This document shows positions 57,158 through 64,000 of a stretch of DNA of 64,000 bases, one piece after another (positions within the stretch are counted from its first letter, which is position 1; every line of letters begins with the position of its first letter). The translations under genes and the position numbers were made by a program. Source of the stretch: Bromus sterilis (Eukaryota; Streptophyta; Magnoliopsida; Poales; Poaceae); assembly GCA_950022295.1 (NCBI GenBank), contig OX465599.1, positions 284,229,501 through 284,293,500 on the forward strand. Direction: 5' to 3'. A model generated the notes under the pieces. The model had not been told where the DNA came from. It did not search any database and saw only the letters and a program-made list of their open reading frames with translations.

Positions 57158-57966
57158 TCAAGTTTTATCAAGAGAAAGAGAATAACTAGCCCGAGTAACG
57201 GACTCAAAAGGTAACTTGAATTTCTTTCTAGGGAAGTTTTCCATCCCATTTTTAAATGGGAATTGGAATTTTATATTTCCCTCTTTCATGTCAATAACCG
57301 CACCAACGGTGCGAAGAAAAGGACGTCCCAAAATAATTGGACACAAAGGTTCACACTCTATATCCATAACAATAAAATCAACGGGAACATAGTTATCATT
57401 GACAATGATAAGAACATCGTCGATCTTCCCCAAAGGTTTCTTTACGGAAGAATCAACAAGACGAACACGAAAAGAACAAGGCTCAAAGGGCTTCAATTAA
57501 AACATATCAAATATTCTTTTGGGCATAACGGAGGTACTAGCTCCAACATCACATAAGGCATAGCAAGAGAAGTTATTTAATTTAATTTTTATCATAGGGT
57601 CCCAACCATCATCTAGCTTCCTAGGTATGGAGGCTTCTACTCTAAGCTTCTCCTCCCTAGCTTTGATGAGAGCATTTGTGATATGCTCCGTGAAGGCAAG
57701 ATTAAGTGTGCTAGTGTGGGGGTCTCTAGACATTTTGTGTAGCAAGCTAATAACTTCCGAGAGGGTGCAACAATCAAAATCAATATCACTACTATCAAAG
57801 GTGGTAGTAGTGTCGTCTAGGCTCACTTGTTTGAAACCCTCTATGTTCATAGGAGTTTCTTCATCTTCGGTTGAGGTATTAGCATCACCATTAATAGGTC
57901 CAACGGGACTAGGAGTGCATTGGGTGCTAATAGTTTGGGTGTCCTCAACAATTTGAATAGTGACAA
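57158..57966 (-). pseudogene. E2 gag C-terminus and protease, one nonsense codon
   Basis: The minus-strand frame from 57966 includes QIVEDTQTISTQC, LLHKMSRDPHTSTLNLAF, the active-site block LCDVGASTSVMPKRIFDMF, then a TAA at 57499-57497. It is then open to 57158 through PIILGRPFLRTVGA and YSLSLDKT. It closely parallels the split G0 gag-protease and shows how G0 looked without the chromovirus. Confidence 0.8.
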
Positions 57967-60900
57967 ATATTAGCAAGGATAACCAAACCCCCATACACTC
58001 CTCCTCGGGGTACTTGTCTCTTTGTGAACCTCCTTAATAGATTGAGAGTTACCGATAATAAGTGCATGAGTTCTTCGGACTAATGTAAGTATTGAAAGTT
58101 GACACTTCCACCTTCCCATATTTTGCTAGCCTCTCCCGTGCCGTGCATTGCCTTCTTTTCACTCCGAGAGTTGGTGTCCACCTTCGCCGGTACATCCAAA
58201 CCCTTGGCATGATACGCTCTGTCATCATAAACCTCCTTATATCTTTCCTAAAAACAGCCACCATACCTACCTATCAAGGCATTTCCATAGCCTTTCCGAG
58301 ATATATTGCCATGCAACATCCACCTCTTCATGACTTGATCTTCATGTCATTCATGTTCCTGCTACACTGGCAGCGACATACATTGCATACATCATGATAG
58401 TTACATCTTCTTTATGATTTTGAGTACCTTGTAAAGTGTGAAAGATCTCCTTTACCTTCTTGTAAAATAGAGTGTTGCCCTTAAGTGAGGAAAAGATCCC
58501 AAAGTGGACACAATAAAAGATCCCAAAGAGGACAAATGAGAGTTAAATAGAAAGAGCCATTGAGGCCACAAAAAAATACAAAAAATAGAAAAAAGAGAAA
58601 AAGAAATAAAACGAGAGAAAGGGGCAACACTACTATCCTTTTGAGAGATCCACACTAGTCCTCCCTCTATATCCTTGTACTCCATAGAGATGATCATTAT
58701 GCATATAGCTATGTGGGGACCTTCACACTATAGAACTTGGCTTGCATATTCCAAGGATGAGCCTCCTCAAACAAGCTCTAGGTCTTCATGAGTGAGCCAG
58801 TTAGATGCACCCCCACTAGTTCCATTGGAGAGCTTCTTAGCTCGTATGTGCATCCGTTGCATGGCAATCCCTACTCCTCACATCATATATATCATTTGGC
58901 ATCTCTTGCCTATGATTGTCCTCATTGATGTGAGCCTTTCTCATCCTTTTTGTCTTCCTCCTCCGTACTTCTCTCTTTGCCATCCTAAGTGTCAACTCTC
59001 GTGCTTACGCTCATCCATTGCATGAGTGCTCAAAATATCGAAAAGGAGTGGATCAAATTGACTTGTACCTGGCTAGTGGTCTGGGGACGAGTCAAGATAA
59101 GATTCCAAAGAGGACCAAGTGTGAAACTTTAGTAGATTGAGTTCTCAACAAAAATACTTTTTCATCTCGTATTCCTTATCCCCTTTCTTGCACGCAAACA
59201 CCATTTGGAGACATTCGAGTCACGGACAGCGGGAGCTCTTGCACCTAATGTTCTTTTGTTACTTGTTTCAATGCTAATATAGACTCTTGCACGTTATGAC
59301 TTGAATTGAATTTCTAGCCTTGATTGCTTTACTTTTCAAAGTTATTATATGGTTGCTAGCATGTCACCACAGAAATTATGCCGTTATCATTTACCTACTC
59401 AAGGACGAGCAGGAATTAAGCTTGGGGATGTTGATACGTACAAAACGTATTTATAATTTCTACTTTCTCCATGCATGTTTTGTGTGATATTGCTATGATC
59501 TAGATACACTTTCATACACTTTTGATCATATTTGGACTAACCTATTAACTCAGTGCACCCCAGTGCCAGTTCCTGTTTTCTGCTGTTTTTCTATTTCAGT
59601 TTTCCCCCATATAAAAAGTGCCAGAAAAATTCAGGAAAATTCAGATAAAAAATCAGCGTGAAGGAAGCTTCGCGAAGAGCCTGAGAGGGGCCAGGGGCCC
59701 CCAGGCGGCCACCCGGCGCGGCCCCACCCCTGGCCGCGCCAGGGGGGCTCCTGGGGCCCCTGGTCCACCTCTGGCTGCCCCCCTTCGCCTATTTATTCTC
59801 CGTCATGGGGAAACTCCAGAAGAAGAACCCTATTTCGCAAACTCGCCTTTGTTGCGCCGCCGCCGCGCTTCCGCGATCGGGAGCACTAGAAGACCTCTTC
59901 CCGGCACCCTGCCGGAGGGAGGATTGACCTCCGGGAGTCTCCTCTCCACCATGGATGCTTCCCGGATGTCTCGTGAGTATTTTCGCTTGGACCATGGGTC
60001 CGTGATCAGTAGCTATGTGATGTTCTCCTCCCCTCTTTGTTCTTCATGGTTTAGACCTCGTGAGCTGCCCTACATGATCGAGGCACTTTTGTAATATTTC
60101 TGCTATTGCTATGCTGAGTTTGATGGGATCTGATGGATTATGAGATTATGTTCAGATTGTGATTGAGTAATTTATTTGGTTCTTATCTCTTATATTTTTG
60201 TTCCTAAGTAATTCTTTCATGTTCTCCGTTGTTGTTTATTGCTTTGGCCAAGTAGTAGGTAGTAACTCCAAGAGGGAATGTTTTGCTCGATTGTGGGTTC
60301 ATGCCCCCCGATGACTAGCTTGAGTGACAGAAACATGAGTCTAGGGGATGTGTTGTTGCCACAAGGGGGAAAACAACGGTGCTTGTAACCGCGGTTACAA
60401 GGATTGTTTACTTTACGCAAAGTTCTTTTTAATGCAGTTGTTTGTTGCTTTGGGTTTACACTTTGGGTGGGGCTCGCAACTTAATACCAGCGAGATGTTC
60501 TAGATAGATATCTCAAGGTGGATGATTAGTAGTAGATGCAGTTGGATTTCGGTCTACTTATTTTGGCGTACTGCCCATGCTTTTGAGCCCCGTCCTTTCT
60601 TTTGTAGCATAGTTAGCATTGCGGTGCGTTCATAATCCTGTCAATTGCCCTTCTGTAATGTGTTTACCTCGCATAGAAGTTTTATCGTCTTTTGGGAGAG
60701 AGACATCACTAGTGAACATCACGTATCCCGGTCCATATCCTCATCATTGTTTACACGCTCATTTACTTTTCTGCTTTTACTTTCAGTTGCTATCATTATC
60801 CCTTGTGTTTGATCCTTTGTGAACAACAAGACCGGAGAGATTGACAACCTCGCTGAACTTCGTTGGGAACAAATTTATTGTGTCTTTGTGCAGGTCCGCG

Positions 60901-61060
60901 TCAGTTGCGCCGCTGACACCTACTTATCATCTCCGGAGTCCTACTGGAGACAAACCTTGGTATCTTTAATGAGGGAAATTTGCTGCTGTGCTACATCACG
61001 CCTTCCACTTGGGGTTTACCAACGAAGGGCGAGAAATCACTAGCATCATCCCGCACATCA
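57967..61060 (+). mobile_element. E3: 3' half of a G0/E-type element
   Basis: Plus-strand 3' region from 57967 (joined to E2 near ATTAGCAAGGATAACC), PPT AAGCTTGGGGATGT ending at 59431, and a complete 3' LTR at 59432-61060 (1629 bp, TGATACGTACAAAACGTATT to CCGCACATCA). It is the inverted counterpart of 52808-55780. Confidence 0.82.
59432..61060 (+). repeat. E3 3' LTR
   Basis: Complete LTR with the GC palindrome near 59714-59742. The right flank GTATC does not match the left flank of E1 (CCTTG), so E1 and E3 are not the two ends of one simple insertion. Confidence 0.82.
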
Positions 61061-61440
61061 GTATCTAGCATACCCGCGAGTCTTACGTCCGCTACTAAGC
61101 ATTTATGCATTTGTATCAAATGGGAAGGGGAGGCTGTATATAGTGGACTGCAAGGTAGAAAGTCAGAATAAGGATAAGAAGCTCGGCCTATCAAAGACTA
61201 GCATATTCCGACGAGTCTTGCAGCATGAGAAGAGAATCAGCCAACAGTTCAATAGCATGAATGTAATAACAATGCAGCAGAAGTTACTGCAGCATTGTAT
61301 AATAGTAAGTTGTATTAGATAATAATTATATATGCCTCCGAGATCCCCTCCTCGACTACCCGTCGAGGAAGAGAAACCGGAACCAACAGTTTAATAGTAG
61401 TAGTTTGTAGTAGTAGGCTCTGGCTTCAGCATAAATGATG
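61061..61440 (+). mobile_element. probable right part of the TGTGACGCC-type LTR
   Basis: Strings such as ATATAGTGGACTGCAAGG, AGTCAGAATAAGGATAAG, TCTTGCAGCATGAGAAGAG and TCCCCTCCTCGACTACCCG resemble the middle of the same Triticeae LTR type whose start lies at 46706-46985. Assignment is from memory of the family. Confidence 0.5.
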
Positions 61441-62804
61441 CCCCACAGGCGTAAGGGATCGAGATAGTCTTCGCGGGTAAGTTAACCCAATTTATTGATT
61501 CGACACACGGGGAGCCAAAGAGTATTTATAAGCTTTGACAGTTGAGTTTTCAATTCAACCGCACCTGAAATATACTTGCTTGCAACGATAGATAACTAGT
61601 AACGGTAATATGATAGTGATGATAGCAACAGTAAAAGTAACAACAAAAGCAACAACTAATAACCAGCAGGATTGAAAACACTGTAGGCTAGGGAGATGGA
61701 TGGTTGGGCGCTGCATGGATGAGAGTGAACATATAATAGATTCTAATACGGGGCAAGGCACACAGAAAAGCAATGATCGTCTAGGCAAATATCAAACATT
61801 AGGCATGTATCCCGTAGGTAGTTGTGTGTGCTTGCAATAAGAACTTGCACAACATCTTTTGTCCTACCATCCCGCTACGAACGGGGCCAAAAGGAACTTA
61901 TGGAGATTAAGGTGCTCCTGTCAAAGAGCACCGGAACAAAGCAATAAACTCAATGGATACATGGAATCCTCAAATTATGGACCATCCCCTTTGGTGTCCC
62001 AAGCTGTCACCTTTGGGATCGCCGGTTCCGGACCATAATAGGTGCATACAATTCATAGATAGGATCTAGAACACAAATATATTCATGAAAACACATAGGG
62101 TTCAGATCAGAAAACTGGCAATCGGGCCCAAAGTGACAAGCATTAAGAGCAACAAGTTTTAGCAAAGAAGATAAACACCAATCTAGATGATAGGCAACAT
62201 GCCCCCAACAATCTGACGAACTATTACATGATCAAACTCATCCAATCCCTACCATCCCCTTTGCCTACAGCAGGGAATTACTCACACATGTGAAGAGAAG
62301 TCATGGAGGATGGATGGAGTGGCGATGGTGATGACGATGGCGACGATCTCCCCTCTCCGGAGGCCAAATCAGCCTCCAGATTAGCCCTCCCGAAGAAGAA
62401 CAGAGGGTGGCGGCGGCTCCGCGACGGAAACTGGAAAAACGACTTCTGTTCTAGGGTTTTCTCATCACGGGGATAAATAGGAGTCTCGGTAGGGCACCAG
62501 AGGAGGGGGGAGCAGCCCAGGCGGCCAGAGGGCGCGGCCCCACCCCTGGCCGCGCCAGGGGGCGCCTGGGGCCCCCAGGGCTCCCCTCTGGTCCCACTTC
62601 TGGCTCCTGGCTCCTTCGGGTGCGTGGATTTTCTGGTATTTTTCTGGGACGTCTAAAAATCCATTTTCCCGCGCACAAATAAACCATACAGGCAGCTCTG
62701 CTGAAAACAGCATTAGTCCGGGTTAGTTTCGTCCAAATCATGCAAGAATGAGGGCAAAACAATAGCAAAAGTGTTTGGAAAAGTAGATACGTTTGAGACG
62801 TATC
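61441..62804 (-). mobile_element. Gypsy LTR, Sabrina/WHAM-like
   Basis: On the minus strand it starts near 62804 with ATACGTCTCAAACGTATC and runs to about 61441, with the tail TTGATTCGACACACGGGG (as written on the plus strand) near the far end. It contains a GC palindrome like that of the G0 family at about 62531-62558. The left boundary is approximate. Confidence 0.6.
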
Positions 62805-62875
62805 GATAAAGCGTCCTGTTATCGTGGACACGGCTATTCGAATAGATCAAACTCCCTGCAGGGGTGCACTACTGT
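62805..62875 (-). mobile_element. short scrap resembling chromovirus LTR
   Basis: GGACACGGCTATTCGAATAG followed by CCCTGCAGGGGTG parallels the reverse complement of the chromovirus LTR around 38196-38245. It separates the Gypsy LTR from the ORF to the right. Confidence 0.45.
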
Positions 62876-64000
62876 TCAGCCTGCACGCTCGGATCTCCAA
62901 GGGTCGTATGAGGCTTCCGGTGCGTACACCGAAGTCCTCGGATCCTCCCACGAAGAAGGATCCGCGCTCCAAGCAGAGGAAGACCCTTCACCAAACTGGG
63001 TGACGGTCTCTCCCTGGAAAGGTGGGAACTCACCATGATCCTCCTCGTCGGGCACAACCCCCTCCATGGGGTTATGAAACTGATGCTGGACCACGAACTC
63101 ATCGAACTGGATAACATCAAAGGACCATCCGTTCCTGCGAGAAAAAACAAACAAAAGAGGTGCAGGTAGATGGATCTTGCGTTCCGTGGTGGCTCCGAAG
63201 CGCAAGATATAATCAAGGTTACCAAACTCGAAAGTCATGGTAACAAACTTATGCCTTTTCATAGCAGCAAGGTCAAAACTTAAATAAGTAAAAGGCTTAT
63301 CATCGGGGTGAGGGGTGCCATTAAGAGACTCTAGGATAAGTGTGGCGTAAACGCCACCAAATAAGTCTCCATTGTTACCGTTCATAGCAAGGCGTCGAGC
63401 AATTAAGGCACCCACATTATAATCAAACCTCCCTGAAAGGGCGGTTTCCAGGATAGCAATATCCGGCGCAGATATGTTGCTCGTGTTGTCACGAGCTAAC
63501 ACCCCTCTAGCAATATAATACGCAAAATACCTGAGGTGTGGAAATAAGATGTTGGAGATCTTTGACCGATGAATATCCCTCGTATCCATGCTACAGAGAG
63601 AGTTGAAGACGGTTCTCAGCTCGGAGGGCTGAGAGCTCATCTTCGCCGTCAGTCCCACGTTTGGCACACCTATTATTTCACAAAACTTTTCCAAAGGCAT
63701 GGTCAAAAGATCATTATAAATTTTAAACTCAACAGAACCAGCATCAAGGTTATATCTAAAACTGTTAATGAAACAGGAGGTGAGTTTTTGATACTGAGCA
63801 ACACGGCACGTTGCGAGCCGTGTCAGTCCTGCATTAGCACAAAGATTATAGAACTCCTCCCTAATTCCTGTAGCTTCAAGGAATTCATCGCATGGGAAAG
63901 TCATTGCACGTGCTTGATTTGTGTCCTCCAACAACTCTAAGGGCACATGATCTTCGTTGTAGCTCACCCTAGCAGTCGAGGGTGAAGCTGCAGCTCTTGT
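62876..64000 (-). CDS. Athila-type ORF1/gag-like protein, partial at the window edge
   Basis: The minus-strand frame is open from the right edge (64000) to a TGA at 62878-62876, at least 374 codons; no ATG near 63967 marks a start, so the N-terminus lies outside. Characteristic strings are MTFPCDEFLEATGIREEFYN, LTSCFINSFRYNLDAGSVEF, LEKFCEIIGVPN and LIARRLAMNGNNGDLFGGVY. These resemble the ORF1 protein carried upstream of, or as, gag in Triticeae Athila-type elements. The stop may come from the junction just beyond it, so the C-terminus may be foreign. The encoded role is unknown to me beyond this family link. Confidence 0.65.
   Translation of the reverse strand, partial: TRAAASPSTARVSYNEDHVPLELLEDTNQARAMTFPCDEFLEATGIREEFYNLCANAGLTRLATCRVAQYQKLTSCFINSFRYNLDAGSVEFKIYNDLLTMPLEKFCEIIGVPNVGLTAKMSSQPSELRTVFNSLCSMDTRDIHRSKISNILFPHLRYFAYYIARGVLARDNTSNISAPDIAILETALSGRFDYNVGALIARRLAMNGNNGDLFGGVYATLILESLNGTPHPDDKPFTYLSFDLAAMKRHKFVTMTFEFGNLDYILRFGATTERKIHLPAPLLFVFSRRNGWSFDVIQFDEFVVQHQFHNPMEGVVPDEEDHGEFPPFQGETVTQFGEGSSSAWSADPSSWEDPRTSVYAPEASYDPWRSERAG

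Larger units (their letters stand above)
52808..57966 (-). mobile_element. E2: inverted partial G0-type element
   Basis: On the minus strand: gag C-terminal part (57966-57600), protease, non-coding 3' region, PPT, and 3' LTR (54427-52808, its terminal bases lost). The 5' half is missing at the junction with E3. Its coding type follows G0, not E1. Confidence 0.8.

Noticed and set aside
57158..57966. Frameshift signal between gag and protease in E2
   Set aside because: The break is a TAA in the same frame as the rest, where G0 reads through with a sense codon, so it is a point mutation and not programmed shifting.
46986..61060. E1 5' LTR and E3 3' LTR as the two ends of one insertion
   Set aside because: The flanking five bases differ (CCTTG versus GTATC), and an inverted partial element with two extra junctions lies between them.

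Overview
The window looks like nuclear DNA of a Triticeae grass (wheat, Aegilops, rye or barley; I cannot tell which). This rests on a split gene with GT-AG introns and a GC-rich 5' end, an Au-type SINE end, Stowaway MITEs, an Angela/BARE-like Copia LTR, a Tekay-type chromovirus, and Athila-type Gypsy elements nested in one another. Nothing looks prokaryotic. Only one host gene is visible.

Left part (1-8107). A degenerate LINE 3' end (1-~2150) carries a second, 5'-truncated LINE inside its C-terminal Cys-rich domain. A tiny SINE insertion follows at 2239-2314. The host gene, UreD (urease accessory protein D), lies on the minus strand at 2601-5192. Its eight exons join into an uninterrupted 301-codon frame, and intron 3 holds two Stowaway-type MITEs. 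Upstream come a TIR element filled with short hairpin repeats (5888-6518), then GC-rich and AT-rich DNA that I cannot assign.

Middle part (8108-46705). One old minus-strand Gypsy element, called G0 here, has its 3' LTR at 8108-9741 and a broken 5' LTR at 46483-46705. Three later insertions split it. (1) A plus-strand Copia element (LTRs 12350-14052 and 19073-20775) has an extra copy of its own internal 3' end to its left. (2) A plus-strand Tekay-type chromovirus (21946-43059, TSD CCCAA) is arranged LTR, internal, LTR, start of internal, truncated LTR; its reverse transcriptase is interrupted by an antisense solo LTR of its own family (29085-32880, TSD ACTTG). (3) A solo LTR of the G0 family lies at 44060-45719 (TSD GCAGC). 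G0 encodes gag and an aspartic protease, but I see no reverse transcriptase or integrase.

Right part (46706-64000). An LTR starting TGTGACGCC is split by a cluster of three G0-type LTR elements: E1 (plus, nearly complete, with an intact 278-aa gag-protease frame), E2 (minus, partial) and E3 (plus, 3' half only). E2 and E3 form an inverted repeat with arms of about 3 kb. The window ends in another Gypsy LTR and an open Athila-type ORF1/gag that runs off the right edge.

The most interesting signals are: two independent tandem LTR-retrotransposon arrays with deletion junctions; an extra ORF upstream of gag in the chromovirus; a gag-protease-only Gypsy group whose LTR is shared by two different coding cargoes; a small hairpin about 50 nt after the protease stop in both cargo types, with a compensatory base change; and a GC palindrome upstream of the TATA box in LTRs of two families. 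Exact family names would need a search of a Triticeae repeat library.
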